From: Vibrio aerogenes
Lineage (GTDB): Bacteria > Pseudomonadota > Gammaproteobacteria > Enterobacterales > Vibrionaceae
Reading direction: 5' to 3'
Assembly (NCBI RefSeq): GCF_024346755.1
Contig: NZ_AP024861.1
Location: 3,782,001-3,846,000 of the forward strand
DNA: 64,000 nucleotides
Numbering within the stretch: position 1 is the stretch's first letter; every line of letters starts with the position of its first letter. The position numbers were made by a program, and so were the translations under genes. Under the pieces are notes generated by a model. The model made no database searches and was not told where the DNA came from. It worked only from the letters and a program-made list of their open reading frames with translations. This document shows, piece after piece, positions 35,686 to 45,434 of the stretch.

Positions 35686-36450
35686 ATGATTGATACACAT
35701 GCCCACATCTATGCCAGCGAATTTGACCCGGATCGTGACGACGTCATTCAGAGAGCACGACAAGCGGGAATAGAAAAGATCCTGATGCCAAATATTGATC
35801 CCGACTCCATAGCACCAATGCTTGCCACCGAATCTGCATATCCGGATTTCTGCTATGCCATGATGGGGCTTCATCCGTGTTATGTCGATCAAGACTATCA
35901 GCAGAAACTCGCTCTTATCGAGCACTGGTTTGAGCAACGGGATTTCATCGCTGTGGGTGAAATTGGCATCGATTTGTACTGGGATAAAACCTATAAAAAG
36001 CAGCAGGAAATAGCCTTTATTACCCAACTACAGCTGGCAAAACAAAAGCAGCGCCCGGTCGTGATCCACACCAGAGACTCGATTCAGGAAACACTGGCAC
36101 TGGTGCAACAAGAACAGGATGGTTCTCTGCGGGGCGTTTTTCACTGCTTTGGCGGAACACGGGATGAAGCACAACAAATCATTGATTCCGGGTTTCATCT
36201 GGGCCTTGGCGGTGTGACCACATTTAAAAATGGCGGGATGGATCAAGTCGTCCCGCATCTTGACCTGAGCCATATCATTCTTGAAACTGACTGCCCTTAT
36301 CTTGCGCCCGTTCCACACAGAGGGAAACGCAATGAACCGACGTACACACAGTTAGTCGCAGAGCGCATTGCGACACTCAAGTCATGTTCCCCGGAAGATG
36401 TGGACCGCCTGACCACACAAAATGCCAAAACGCTTTTCAGGCTCAGCTGA
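35686..36450 (+). CDS. tatD: TatD family metal-dependent hydrolase
   Basis: The 254-residue TIM-barrel protein has the family metal ligands: H5 and H7 (THAH), E92 (VGEIGIDLY), H128 (VVIHTRDS), H153 (VFHCFGG) and D202 (ETDCPYLAP). TatD proteins are metal-dependent DNases or esterases with roles in DNA repair and, in some bacteria, extracellular DNA degradation; they are not required for Tat transport despite the name. The start is ATG 35686 (MIDTHAHIYA); the upstream open frame is not conserved. Here it converges on tatC instead of following it. Paralogues such as YcfH are similar, so the symbol is by neighbourhood. Confidence 0.88.
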   Translation: MIDTHAHIYASEFDPDRDDVIQRARQAGIEKILMPNIDPDSIAPMLATESAYPDFCYAMMGLHPCYVDQDYQQKLALIEHWFEQRDFIAVGEIGIDLYWDKTYKKQQEIAFITQLQLAKQKQRPVVIHTRDSIQETLALVQQEQDGSLRGVFHCFGGTRDEAQQIIDSGFHLGLGGVTTFKNGGMDQVVPHLDLSHIILETDCPYLAPVPHRGKRNEPTYTQLVAERIATLKSCSPEDVDRLTTQNAKTLFRLS

Positions 36451-36513
36451 TAACACGGGCCGACTGGCCAACAAAAGCTTTGGGCCATCAATCTGGTGAC
36501 ACGGTTTTTTTAA

Positions 36514-37260
36514 TCATTGAACGGTGTCACTTTCAGTCTCTTTCCGGGTATAAAAACGGGCAAAAAAGATACCGACTTCAAACAGTAAACACATCGGGAT
36601 AGCTAATAATGTCTGTGAAAAAATATCCGGAGGCGTTAACAACATCCCCACAATAAACACACTGACAATGATGTAAGGGCGTTTGGACCGGAGAGTTTCC
36701 GGAGAGGTAGCCCCTGTCCAGCACAACAAAATAATTGCAACCGGCACTTCAAATGCAATGCCGAAAGCCAAAAACAGGGCCAGCACAAAATCCAGATAAC
36801 TGACAATATCTGTCGCATATTCCACGCCACCTAAAGAAATCGCTGTAAAGAACCCAAAAATCAGCGGAAATACGACATAGTAGGCAAACGCCACACCACA
36901 ATAAAACAGTAAAGTACTGGAGAACATCAGCGGCATCACCAGACGGCGTTCACGTTGATATAAACCCGGTGCAACAAAAGCCCACAGCTGGTAAAGAATA
37001 TAAGGTACTGCAATAAATACCGACACAATTAAAGTCAGTTTCAGTGGTGTGAGGAAAGGAGAAGCGACATCCGTCGCTATCATCGTTGCACCCTGAGGTA
37101 ACCGCTCAATTAAAGGACGGGAAACAAATTCATATATATGGCTTGAAAAATAAACCAGTGCGATGAAAATCACTAACACCGCACCCATACTTCGCAAAAG
37201 ACGATCACGAAGCTCAAGCAGATGACTGATTAAAGGTTGAGTCTGTTCTGCGGATGACAT
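36514..37260 (-). CDS. tatC: Twin-arginine translocase subunit TatC
   Basis: TatC recognises twin-arginine signal peptides and forms the core of the Tat export channel for folded proteins. The 248-residue inner-membrane protein has six membrane segments. Conserved parts are [16 protein letters not shown] at the start (with the family glutamate), the first periplasmic loop with PLIERLP and [12 protein letters not shown], and [24 protein letters not shown] at the end. The start is MSSAEQTQ (37260), with AGGAG about 11 bases upstream. It is the last gene of tatABC, with 69 bases between tatB and tatC. Confidence 0.95.
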   Translation of the reverse strand: MSSAEQTQPLISHLLELRDRLLRSMGAVLVIFIALVYFSSHIYEFVSRPLIERLPQGATMIATDVASPFLTPLKLTLIVSVFIAVPYILYQLWAFVAPGLYQRERRLVMPLMFSSTLLFYCGVAFAYYVVFPLIFGFFTAISLGGVEYATDIVSYLDFVLALFLAFGIAFEVPVAIILLCWTGATSPETLRSKRPYIIVSVFIVGMLLTPPDIFSQTLLAIPMCLLFEVGIFFARFYTRKETESDTVQ

Positions 37261-37329
37261 AATGACGATGACTCCTGACAGCAATCAAAACAGTCAGTAA
37301 TAACTCACTATTTTGAAAACAATTCTATG

Positions 37330-37686
37330 CTAAGATTCCGGCTTTTTTTCCGTTGCTGACGTATCAGGTACGCTTTCTGCGCCAGAGGTTAAGGCTTTTT
37401 TCTCACGCTCAACAGCATCATCTACAGTTTCTTTTACCTGGTTGACAGAAGACTCAAATTCAGAAGCTTTTTTTCTGATCGTCTGTTCTGCATCTTGTAA
37501 ATCTTTCTGAATCTGATTGAGCTCAAGCTCACGGTTTAACTCATCTTTGACACTGTTGGCCATTTGTCTCGCTGTGCGGACAAAACGGCCTACAGAGCGA
37601 ATCGCAGATGGCATCCGTTCCGGCCCTAACACGACTAAAGCAACAACGAAAATTAATACCAGCTCCCAAAAACCGATATCAAACAC
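37330..37686 (-). CDS. tatB: Sec-independent translocase subunit TatB
   Basis: The 118-residue protein has a short N-terminal membrane helix with the TatB signature MFDIGFWELVLIFVVALVVLGPERMP, an amphipathic helix, and a long acidic coiled tail. TatB with TatC forms the signal-peptide receptor. It follows tatA by nine bases in the tatABC unit. Confidence 0.95.
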   Translation of the reverse strand: MFDIGFWELVLIFVVALVVLGPERMPSAIRSVGRFVRTARQMANSVKDELNRELELNQIQKDLQDAEQTIRKKASEFESSVNQVKETVDDAVEREKKALTSGAESVPDTSATEKKPES

Positions 37687-37695
37687 GATTAGGCC

Positions 37696-37935
37696 CTACT
37701 CTTTATCCTGATGACTCTGTTCCTTTTGATGACTCAAAGGCTGACCAGATTTAAGAGCATCTTCATCAGACTTATCCTGTTGTAGTTTATCAGGATCATC
37801 ATCAGAAATAGCCTTCTTAAAACCTTTAACGGCACCACCTAAGTCACTTCCCATACCGCGAAGCTTCTTTGTTCCAAACAGTAAAACCACGATCACAGCA
37901 ATAATCAATAATTGCCAGACACTAATTCCACCCAT
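37696..37935 (-). CDS. tatA: Sec-independent translocase subunit TatA
   Basis: The 79-residue protein has an N-terminal membrane helix ([22 protein letters not shown]), then the amphipathic helix [15 protein letters not shown] with the conserved FGxxKL hinge, and a hydrophilic tail rich in D, K and Q. TatA oligomerises to form the translocation pore after the TatBC-cargo complex assembles. It is the first tat gene, 63 bases after ubiB. Confidence 0.95.
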   Translation of the reverse strand: MGGISVWQLLIIAVIVVLLFGTKKLRGMGSDLGGAVKGFKKAISDDDPDKLQQDKSDEDALKSGQPLSHQKEQSHQDKE

Positions 37936-37998
37936 CCTTTACTCTCCTTTTGAAGTCATATTTCTATTTATAATCGTGGTGCACCTGAATCATTGAGT

Positions 37999-39633
37999 TT
38001 ATCGACGATAAAGTACCCAACTGCACACCCAACTGATAGTACCACCAATCAAAGTGCTAACAGAAATATCAACATGATCATTCACTGCAAAAATTGCGGA
38101 GCAAATCATCAATGTGGCACCAACTCCGAGGAAAAATTTCCCCGTTCCATGTTCCCGTTTCACCTGACGGTAGTTTTGATACATCAGATCAACCCGTTGA
38201 TTCATCACCCGTCCCTGTTTCAGACTCTCATAAACCAGTTCGGGAAATTCAGGTAATTTCTCAGCCCAATATGGCGCTTTCTCTTTGATAGACCGGACGA
38301 TAGCCTCCGGACCAACCTGCTGTCGCATCCATCGTTCAAGAAAAGGTTTTGCTGTCTCCCATAAATCCAGTTGTGGGTAAAGCTGACGGCCAAGACCTTC
38401 AACATACAACAAAGTCTTCTGCAATAAAACTAACTGTGGCTGAACTTCCATATGAAAGCGCCGGGCCGTATTAAAAAGATTCAGTAAAACGTGACCAAAT
38501 GAAATCTCACAAAGTGGCTTGGCAAAAATAGGTTCGCACACAACCCGGATTGCACTTTCAAACTCATCAATATTCGTGTCAAAAGGCACCCAGCCAGACT
38601 CTACATGTAACTCAGCTACCCGCCGGTAATCCCGGTTAAAGAAGGCCAGAAAATTCTCAGCCAGATAACGCTTATCTTCTTTATTCAGTGTGCCGACAAT
38701 CCCGCAGTCCAAACCAATCCATTGAGGATTTTCGGGATGATGCGGAGAGACAAACACATTACCAGGGTGCATGTCAGCATGGAAGAAACTGTCTCTGAAA
38801 ACCTGTGTAAAAAAGACACTTACTCCCCGCTCCGCCAGCAATTTCATATTGGTTCCATTCGCCCGTAATCCTTCGTGGTCAGAGACCTGAATACCATAGA
38901 TACGTTCAGAAACCATGACAGTCTGGTTACTCAGCTCAGAAATAACTTCCGGAATATATAACTCATCACTGCCTTCAAAATTGCGCCGCAACTGAATGGC
39001 ATTCGCAGCTTCACGCCGCAGATCCAACTCATCTCTGAGGGTTTTTTCATATTCCTGAATCACTTCAACCGGCTTCAGACGACGCGCTTCCGGCAATGTT
39101 TTTGCCACCAACCGGGCAAGACGGAACATCAGCTTAATATCCGCCTTAATCACTGGCTGGATATCCGGTCGAATGACTTTAATCACGACTTCAAGTCCGG
39201 AAGATTTCAACGTCGCAGTGTGAACCTGGGCAATGGATGCCGACGCCAGCGGACTGACCTGAAAATCATCAAACCAAGTTTCAACAGGTCCACCTAACGC
39301 CGATTCAATTTGCTGCCTGGCCAGCTCACCGTCAAACGGGTCCACTTTGTCTTGCAGCAACGCCAGCTGATCAGCGATATGAGGCGGGAATAAATCCCGG
39401 CGGGTCGACATCATCTGACCAAACTTAATCCACACAGGCCCTAACGCCTGTAATGCAAGCCTTAAGCGCTCACCGATAGGTTTTTCCGGATGACGGTTTT
39501 TCAGCCAGAATAAAGATTTTCGGGCCAGCATCGGTGCTTTCAATAACTGGTGATGAGGCAGGAGTTCATCCAGTCCAAATTCCAGCTGAACTTTAATAAT
39601 CCGGTAAAGTCTTTTGATTTCTGTCGGCGTCAT
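37999..39633 (-). CDS. ubiB: Ubiquinone biosynthesis protein UbiB (atypical kinase/ATPase)
   Basis: UbiB is a membrane-associated ADCK-like ATPase needed for ubiquinone synthesis, probably extracting lipid intermediates from the membrane. The 544-residue protein has the family KxGQ motif ([17 protein letters not shown]), an ATP-binding kinase-like core ([42 protein letters not shown]) and two C-terminal membrane segments. It is coupled to ubiJ by an ATGA overlap, in the conserved order ubiE-ubiJ-ubiB-tatABC. Confidence 0.96.
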   Translation of the reverse strand: MTPTEIKRLYRIIKVQLEFGLDELLPHHQLLKAPMLARKSLFWLKNRHPEKPIGERLRLALQALGPVWIKFGQMMSTRRDLFPPHIADQLALLQDKVDPFDGELARQQIESALGGPVETWFDDFQVSPLASASIAQVHTATLKSSGLEVVIKVIRPDIQPVIKADIKLMFRLARLVAKTLPEARRLKPVEVIQEYEKTLRDELDLRREAANAIQLRRNFEGSDELYIPEVISELSNQTVMVSERIYGIQVSDHEGLRANGTNMKLLAERGVSVFFTQVFRDSFFHADMHPGNVFVSPHHPENPQWIGLDCGIVGTLNKEDKRYLAENFLAFFNRDYRRVAELHVESGWVPFDTNIDEFESAIRVVCEPIFAKPLCEISFGHVLLNLFNTARRFHMEVQPQLVLLQKTLLYVEGLGRQLYPQLDLWETAKPFLERWMRQQVGPEAIVRSIKEKAPYWAEKLPEFPELVYESLKQGRVMNQRVDLMYQNYRQVKREHGTGKFFLGVGATLMICSAIFAVNDHVDISVSTLIGGTISWVCSWVLYRR

Positions 39634-40259
39634 TGTTTGTCTGCTACCTGATTATCAATGTTACGCGATACGTGCTGAATACGGGCTTCCAGCCGGGCAA
39701 GCTGGCTATGTAAATCATCCACCTGATCACAAAAGTCAGCGACTTCAAGTGGTCCGGGTGCAATACGCCACTCTTCCGTAATGACCTGTCCAAGATGAGA
39801 TTGGTGCCGGATTAACTCTGCCTGAAAAAAATGGCCCAAATCTTTGGCTCCACGCACAACAGAATGCGCAACAACATCTCCGGTTAACCGGGACAACCAT
39901 TCTTCCGGGTCTGGCTGACACTCCGTAAGCAATACGGAAAAGTTTTGTGCTAAACGCATATCGCCTTCCAGAACCAGTTCATCTGCTTTGATCAACCGGG
40001 TAATATTTGCCTGCTCTTTCAGCTGTGGTAACACACTCAGTTTCAGAGATAAAAAACAATCCGGTTGCCCTTCATAACCATTCAGAACATCAACCTGCTG
40101 ACTGAACACAAAAGTCAGTGTTTGATCCAGTTCTTTCAGATGAATTTGAACAGACTGCCCCTTGAGGCGGGCAGCCTGACGAACAAGCATGGGATCATCC
40201 TGAATTAAACGATTCAAAACCGTTTCAATTGTCGCGGTAATCAAAGATGAAAATGGCAT
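39630..40259 (-). CDS. ubiJ: Ubiquinone biosynthesis accessory factor UbiJ
   Basis: UbiJ has an SCP2 lipid-binding domain and, with UbiK, organises the soluble ubiquinone-synthesis complex. The 209-residue protein begins [22 protein letters not shown] and shows the SCP2-like part ([34 protein letters not shown]) and a C-terminal coiled region ([14 protein letters not shown]). The start is ATG 40259; the frame is open 19 codons further upstream over the ubiE end. It overlaps ubiB by four bases. Confidence 0.93.
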   Translation of the reverse strand: MPFSSLITATIETVLNRLIQDDPMLVRQAARLKGQSVQIHLKELDQTLTFVFSQQVDVLNGYEGQPDCFLSLKLSVLPQLKEQANITRLIKADELVLEGDMRLAQNFSVLLTECQPDPEEWLSRLTGDVVAHSVVRGAKDLGHFFQAELIRHQSHLGQVITEEWRIAPGPLEVADFCDQVDDLHSQLARLEARIQHVSRNIDNQVADKQ

Positions 40260-40287
40260 AAACCAGACCTTTAAAAATGTGTAACCA

Positions 40288-41055
40288 CTAAAATTTATAA
40301 CCCCGGTGCAGCGCAACTATCCCGCCCGTCATATTGTAATAACTCACCTGTTCGAAACCGGCTGTTTCCATCATGGCCTTCAATGTTTCCTGATCAGGGT
40401 GCATCCGGATAGACTCAGCCAGATAACGGTAACTATCGGCATCATTTGCAATCAGCTGCCCCATTTTCGGCAAAATATGAAACGAATAGGCATCATACAC
40501 TTTTGACAGGGGTTCAAAGACAGGCTTGGAAAATTCTAAAATCAATAAACGGCCACCCGGTTTAAGTACCCGAAACATCGACTGAATCGCTTTCTCTTTA
40601 TCAGTGACATTTCGCAAACAAAAACTGATAGTGATACAGTCAAAATAATCATCCGGAAAAGGCAGTTCTTCTGCATTCGCCTGTACGTAATGAATATTAC
40701 CGACAAAGCCTTTATCACGTAGCTTATCCCGGCCAACACACAACATTGAGTTGTTGATATCTGCCAGAATAACCTTGCCTGAGTCACCGACAATCCGGGA
40801 AAATTTCGCGGTCAAATCACCGGTGCCGCCGCCTAAATCAAGAATTTTCTGTCCGGGTCGGGCACCACTACAATCAATCGTAAATCGTTTCCATAAACGA
40901 TGGATACCACCAGACATCAAATCGTTCATCACATCATACTTTGCCGCAACCGAATGAAATACCTGTGCAACTTTACGCACCTTTTCATCTTTATCTACGG
41001 TTTCGAAACCAAAATGTGTGGTTTCCTGAATATCGTCTAGTTTTTCTGATTGCAC
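40288..41055 (-). CDS. ubiE: Ubiquinone/menaquinone biosynthesis C-methyltransferase UbiE
   Basis: UbiE performs the SAM-dependent C-methylation in both ubiquinone and menaquinone synthesis. The 255-residue protein shows [25 protein letters not shown] at the start, SAM motif [17 protein letters not shown], then [26 protein letters not shown] and [18 protein letters not shown]. The start codon is GTG at 41055, with AAGGTAGG upstream. It is 28 bases before ubiJ and leads the ubi-tat unit. Confidence 0.96.
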   Translation of the reverse strand: MQSEKLDDIQETTHFGFETVDKDEKVRKVAQVFHSVAAKYDVMNDLMSGGIHRLWKRFTIDCSGARPGQKILDLGGGTGDLTAKFSRIVGDSGKVILADINNSMLCVGRDKLRDKGFVGNIHYVQANAEELPFPDDYFDCITISFCLRNVTDKEKAIQSMFRVLKPGGRLLILEFSKPVFEPLSKVYDAYSFHILPKMGQLIANDADSYRYLAESIRMHPDQETLKAMMETAGFEQVSYYNMTGGIVALHRGYKF

Positions 41056-41268
41056 ACCAATACCTACCTTAAACTATACAAACAGCCTGTAAATAAAAGC
41101 CGTTTCCTGAGATACGCGGCTCCCGCATCAGGAGATCACCACCGTACCTTTTCATCATGTTGATTCAGTCAAAGACCGCAGACAACGCAAGACTTACCCA
41201 AAACCAGATTTCCCTGAAACAGTCGCCCGGAAAAAATATCAACATCTTTGAGATAACCAAATTGAGAA

Positions 41269-42798
41269 TTAGTTTACTTTATCCCTTTCGGGATGTCTTT
41301 GTGCAATCGACAGATTTTCTTCCGGGTCGTCCTGAGCGTCACTGACCAGCTTCGGAGAAATCGGACGTTTCACCTCAACACCAAGACTTTTGAAGCTTTC
41401 AGCCTGACGAATCAGATTACCACGACCAGTTGACAGTTTTTTCATCGCACCGTGATAACTTTGTCCTGCTTTCTCGAGTGCTTGCCCAAGTCCATCCATA
41501 TCATCAATAAATAACCGCAGTTTGTCGTAAAGTTTTGCGGCTTTATCGGCAATAACCTGAGCATTTTGGTTCTGATATTCATTCCGCCATAAATTATCAA
41601 TCGTTCTTAAAGCCACGAGTAAAGTAGTCGGGCTGACAATAATAATGTTGTTCTCCATCGCATCATTCACCAATGATGGATCGGCCTGAACAGCGACCTG
41701 AAATGCCGGTTCAACCGGGATAAACATCAAAACATAATCAAGAGAGTGAACACCTACTAACTTTTGATAATCCTTGCGCCCCAGCTCCTTAATATGAGAG
41801 CGGATGGCGATCAGATGTGCCGACATTTCTCTTTCCCGGTCTTCATCTGCTTCTGCATGGAAATAACGTTCATAGGCGACCAAAGCCATTTTAGAATCGA
41901 TCACGACCTGCTTTTTATCCGGCAGGTTGACGATCACATCGGGCTGGTAGCGCTTACCAGCCTCATTATTTAAGCTTATCTGCGTCTGATACTCATGCCC
42001 TTCTCTGAGACCAGATTCAGCCAAAATCTGCGCCAGAACCACTTCTCCCCAGTTCCCCTGCTGCTTGTTATCCCCTTTCAGCGCCTGAGTCAGATTGACG
42101 GCTTCTTTTGCCATTTGTTCATTCAGGCGTTGCAGATTTTTCAGCTCATGCACGAGTGTATGTCTTTCTTTCGCTTCTGAACTAAAACTGTCGTTGACCT
42201 GCTTTTTAAAACCTTCGAGCTGAATTTTCAGCGGATTCAATAATCCCTCCAGGCTCTGACGGTTTTGCTGATCAACTTTTGCCGTTTTCTCCTCAAAAAG
42301 CTGACCGGCCAGATTTTCAAATTGCTGTTTCAGGCGCTCTTCAGCCCGCTCCAGCAACTGGATTTTTTCCTGGCCTGATTTCAGCTGTGCTTCATACTTT
42401 GCATTGAGCTCGCGCACTTCTCCGTTCAACCGGGCATTCTGCTCCTGCAACTGATTCATTCGTTGCAGCAACTGTTCCCGTTCCTGCTTAATGACTGAAT
42501 ACTGTTCCAGCTTTTCACGTGCAACCATCAGTTGACCATGCAGTGACCGCGACTCAATCGCTGACTGATCCTGAAGCCTTTCCAGCTCATGTACATTATC
42601 CAGAGACGACTCCAGCTGATGATTCAGCTGTGCTACTTTCTGATCACTGAGCTGCTGCTGCATCTCCGATTGCTGCCGGAGCTGAGATATCGTCATTTGA
42701 TACTTTTGTCTCAACCCAAACCATGTCAGCCCACAAGCCCCGAATACACCGCCCAGAAAAGCAATTAACAATGGCTGGTTCTCAATTATCCAATGCAT
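41269..42798 (-). CDS. rmuC: DNA recombination protein RmuC
   Basis: RmuC limits inversions between short inverted repeats in E. coli and has a PD-(D/E)XK-like nuclease fold. The 509-residue protein has an N-terminal membrane helix (about residues 8-28), a long coiled coil (about 30-180) and the RmuC core: GNWGEVVLAQILAESGLREGHEYQTQISL, RYQPDVIVNLPDKKQVVIDSKMALVAYERY and DYVLMFIPVEPAFQVA. It precedes ubiE, as in E. coli, with 213 bases between them. Confidence 0.94.
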   Translation of the reverse strand: MHWIIENQPLLIAFLGGVFGACGLTWFGLRQKYQMTISQLRQQSEMQQQLSDQKVAQLNHQLESSLDNVHELERLQDQSAIESRSLHGQLMVAREKLEQYSVIKQEREQLLQRMNQLQEQNARLNGEVRELNAKYEAQLKSGQEKIQLLERAEERLKQQFENLAGQLFEEKTAKVDQQNRQSLEGLLNPLKIQLEGFKKQVNDSFSSEAKERHTLVHELKNLQRLNEQMAKEAVNLTQALKGDNKQQGNWGEVVLAQILAESGLREGHEYQTQISLNNEAGKRYQPDVIVNLPDKKQVVIDSKMALVAYERYFHAEADEDREREMSAHLIAIRSHIKELGRKDYQKLVGVHSLDYVLMFIPVEPAFQVAVQADPSLVNDAMENNIIIVSPTTLLVALRTIDNLWRNEYQNQNAQVIADKAAKLYDKLRLFIDDMDGLGQALEKAGQSYHGAMKKLSTGRGNLIRQAESFKSLGVEVKRPISPKLVSDAQDDPEENLSIAQRHPERDKVN

Positions 42799-42951
42799 GA
42801 TGACATCACTTTTTTATCTTTTATTCCCCATTTGATGGTATTGCGATACTGGATATCTGTCCAGTAAATAAAATATCACCACTTTCCGATTCATGCCGGG
42901 CGTGCAATAATCATGCGATCACATAACCGCATGAAACATTCAGGGAAGCAT

Positions 42952-44799
42952 ATGACTGCAACAGCCTATCTTTATGAACTCAACCAACAATATCTGACCT
43001 TGCACCGCACAAAAGAAGACTTCTTCTGGGAAACCTATATGGGAACCAGTGATGATCATCAGGGATCAGCACAAGCTCAGACGAAATGGACAGAATTCCT
43101 CAGTCAGGCATCAAAAATTCCCGAGCTCAGGCAGCAAATCCTCAACGCAGAATCTATTGCGGATCCAGATGAAAAACGCAGCACAGTCACCGGACTAAAA
43201 GGCTGGCTGACCATGTTTGAAGCACATGCACTCGAATCTGAAAAAGCACAAATGCTGAAAAAAGAACTCATCGACTTCGAAGCAGCATTGTTTGAAAAGA
43301 AACAAAATCACACGATGACTTACCGCGATGAGTCAGGTGAACTTAAAGAGGGCTCACTGCCTTTACTCGCATCAGTTATCCGCACCAGTGATAATGAGGA
43401 AGTCAGGCAGTCTGCGCATCAGGCCTTACTGGATCTAGAGCAGTGGCTGCTCAGCAACGGTTTTCTCGAATTGGTCAAACTACGCAATCAGTTTGCCAAA
43501 GCGATGGGGTATGACACATTTTTTGATTACTCGGTGCAAAAAACAGAGCAAATGACAACGGATCAATTATTCAGGATTCTGGATGATTTTGAATGCCGGA
43601 CAAGAGACTGTCATCTTAACAGCCTGAAAGATTTGAAGAATCAGCAAGGCACTCAGGCTCTGCTCGGCCATAACTTTATCAATGCTTTCTCCGGCGATGT
43701 TATGCGTGAACTGGATCCGTACGTGCCATTCTCCAGGTCATTACGCCGCTGGGTTGAATCATTCAGCCGTCTGAACATTAATTATTCCGGTGCTGATCTA
43801 ACGCTTGATTTACTGGATCGCAAGGGCAAATATCAGAATGGTTTCTGTCATGGTCCCGTCCCTTCATTCTACAATCAAAATCAATGGATTCCGGCGAAGG
43901 TGAACTTCACCAGTAATGCAAAACCAGATCAGATTGGCAGCGGATATTCAGGGATTAACACGCTCTTCCATGAAGGAGGCCATGCCGCACATTTTGCCAA
44001 TGTAAAGATGAATGCGCCTTGTTTTTCTCAGGAGTTTGCTCCGACGTCAATGGCCTATGCAGAAACACAATCCATGTTCTGTGACAGCCTGCTGGAAGAT
44101 GCTGACTGGCTCAAACGCTACGCACATGATGCAGAAGGTAATCCGGTACCGGATGAAATCATTAAGGCAATGATCGACAGCCGACAACCATTCCGGGCAT
44201 ATCAGGAGCGAAGCATTCTGGTTGTTCCTTACTTTGAGCGCACTTTATATCAGCTGAGTGACGAAGAACTTACCCCGCAAAATGCAACGCAACTGGCCAG
44301 AAAAATGGAAGCACAGATTCTCGGTCTGGAATGCAGCCCACGTCCGCTCATGGCGATCCCTCATCTGCTCTCAGATGAATCTGCCTGTTCTTACCAGGGG
44401 TACCTGCTTGCCCATATGGCTGTTTATCAAACCCGGGCACATTTCCTGGCAAAATATGGTTATTTAACCGACAATCCGGAAATCGGCCCGCAACTGGCAG
44501 AACATTACTGGCATGCGGGAAATAGTGTGTCCCTGAATGCGTGCATCGAAAGTTTATGTGGCGAAGGCTTTAATGCCAAATATCTGGCAGATGAGTGTAA
44601 CCTGTCGGCAGAGCAATTGTGGCAATCAGAACAACAAAAAATCCGGGCATCAGCGACACGAAAACAAAACCCGGTCATCCCTTTGAATGCAACAATCAAG
44701 GTTGTTGATGGGGATAAAGAGCTGGCATCCAATACCGGTTCGGATATTGACATGTGTCAGCAGTTTGAGAAATATATTACGGAAACATACGGTTGCTAA
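42952..44799 (+). CDS. M3 family zinc oligopeptidase
   Basis: The 615-residue cytosolic-looking protein is a thimet-oligopeptidase-type (M3) metallopeptidase. The zinc motif is HEGGH at residues 340-344 (TLFHEGGHAAHF), with the downstream EFAPTSMAYAETQSMF region providing the third ligand. This is an atypical branch: the motif is HEGGH rather than the HEFGH seen in PrlC later in this window, and the overall length is shorter. It probably cleaves short peptides. The start is ATG 42952 with GGGAAG just before; the frame is open 13 codons upstream. It is divergent from rmuC. Confidence 0.85.
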   Translation: MTATAYLYELNQQYLTLHRTKEDFFWETYMGTSDDHQGSAQAQTKWTEFLSQASKIPELRQQILNAESIADPDEKRSTVTGLKGWLTMFEAHALESEKAQMLKKELIDFEAALFEKKQNHTMTYRDESGELKEGSLPLLASVIRTSDNEEVRQSAHQALLDLEQWLLSNGFLELVKLRNQFAKAMGYDTFFDYSVQKTEQMTTDQLFRILDDFECRTRDCHLNSLKDLKNQQGTQALLGHNFINAFSGDVMRELDPYVPFSRSLRRWVESFSRLNINYSGADLTLDLLDRKGKYQNGFCHGPVPSFYNQNQWIPAKVNFTSNAKPDQIGSGYSGINTLFHEGGHAAHFANVKMNAPCFSQEFAPTSMAYAETQSMFCDSLLEDADWLKRYAHDAEGNPVPDEIIKAMIDSRQPFRAYQERSILVVPYFERTLYQLSDEELTPQNATQLARKMEAQILGLECSPRPLMAIPHLLSDESACSYQGYLLAHMAVYQTRAHFLAKYGYLTDNPEIGPQLAEHYWHAGNSVSLNACIESLCGEGFNAKYLADECNLSAEQLWQSEQQKIRASATRKQNPVIPLNATIKVVDGDKELASNTGSDIDMCQQFEKYITETYGC

Positions 44800-45434
44800 G
44801 CAATCTGTAACCTTCAGAGCATACCAACTCTCTGATTTATCATGTTCAGTCACGACTGCCGGGCATCAAATGGCCCGGCAATTCGTCATCACCGTTCTCT
44901 CCCGCTAAAAGGTTGATGCGTATCTGTGTTCGATATCTGCCTCGTGAGCGACAATCAGGAACCGATCTTTATTACTCAATTATAGGGAATACCATCTTAT
45001 ACCCAGGATGAAATAACAATATAAAAAATCTGGCTACTATTATTTTCAGCTTTAAATTTAAAATTATTAATTGATATATTTATTATTAAAAAATACTATA
45101 AATATGCCTTAATTCTTTTTTCTGATAATCTTTCTATCGCTTACATCAAACATTAAATAAAACAACATTCCAATAATAATAAAACCAGTAAATAATTATA
45201 TTACAACAATGGACCAGAAAAATTCACTCAAATCAGATTCAACATTTGATTCAGCGGGCAGGCAAGAAGACTGACAGACATAAGGTGAAGCATATCCTGA
45301 AACCTATGAACCGTCAGAAAGCCAGCTGCGATAGGGAAATGAATTATTCAGAGTACCGGTAATATATAACCAGGTATACCCATAATTGAAATCACTAATT
45401 ATTAGAAACCAAATAACGAAACACAGGATAGATA
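44800..45434. other. A+T-rich intergenic region upstream of the pectin methylesterase
   Basis: This 635-base stretch has no supported gene. A strong eight-base-pair hairpin (TGCCGGGC, eight-base loop, GCCCGGCA) lies at 44857-44880, 58 bases past the peptidase stop, without a T run. Base composition shifts to very A+T-rich from 45000 to 45250. TACCGGTA occurs at 45354. The remaining sequence probably carries the promoter of the next gene. Confidence 0.6.

Noticed and set aside
44857..44880. Terminator after the M3 peptidase gene
   Set aside because: The hairpin is strong but lacks a T run on either strand, so I left it as an unclassified hairpin.
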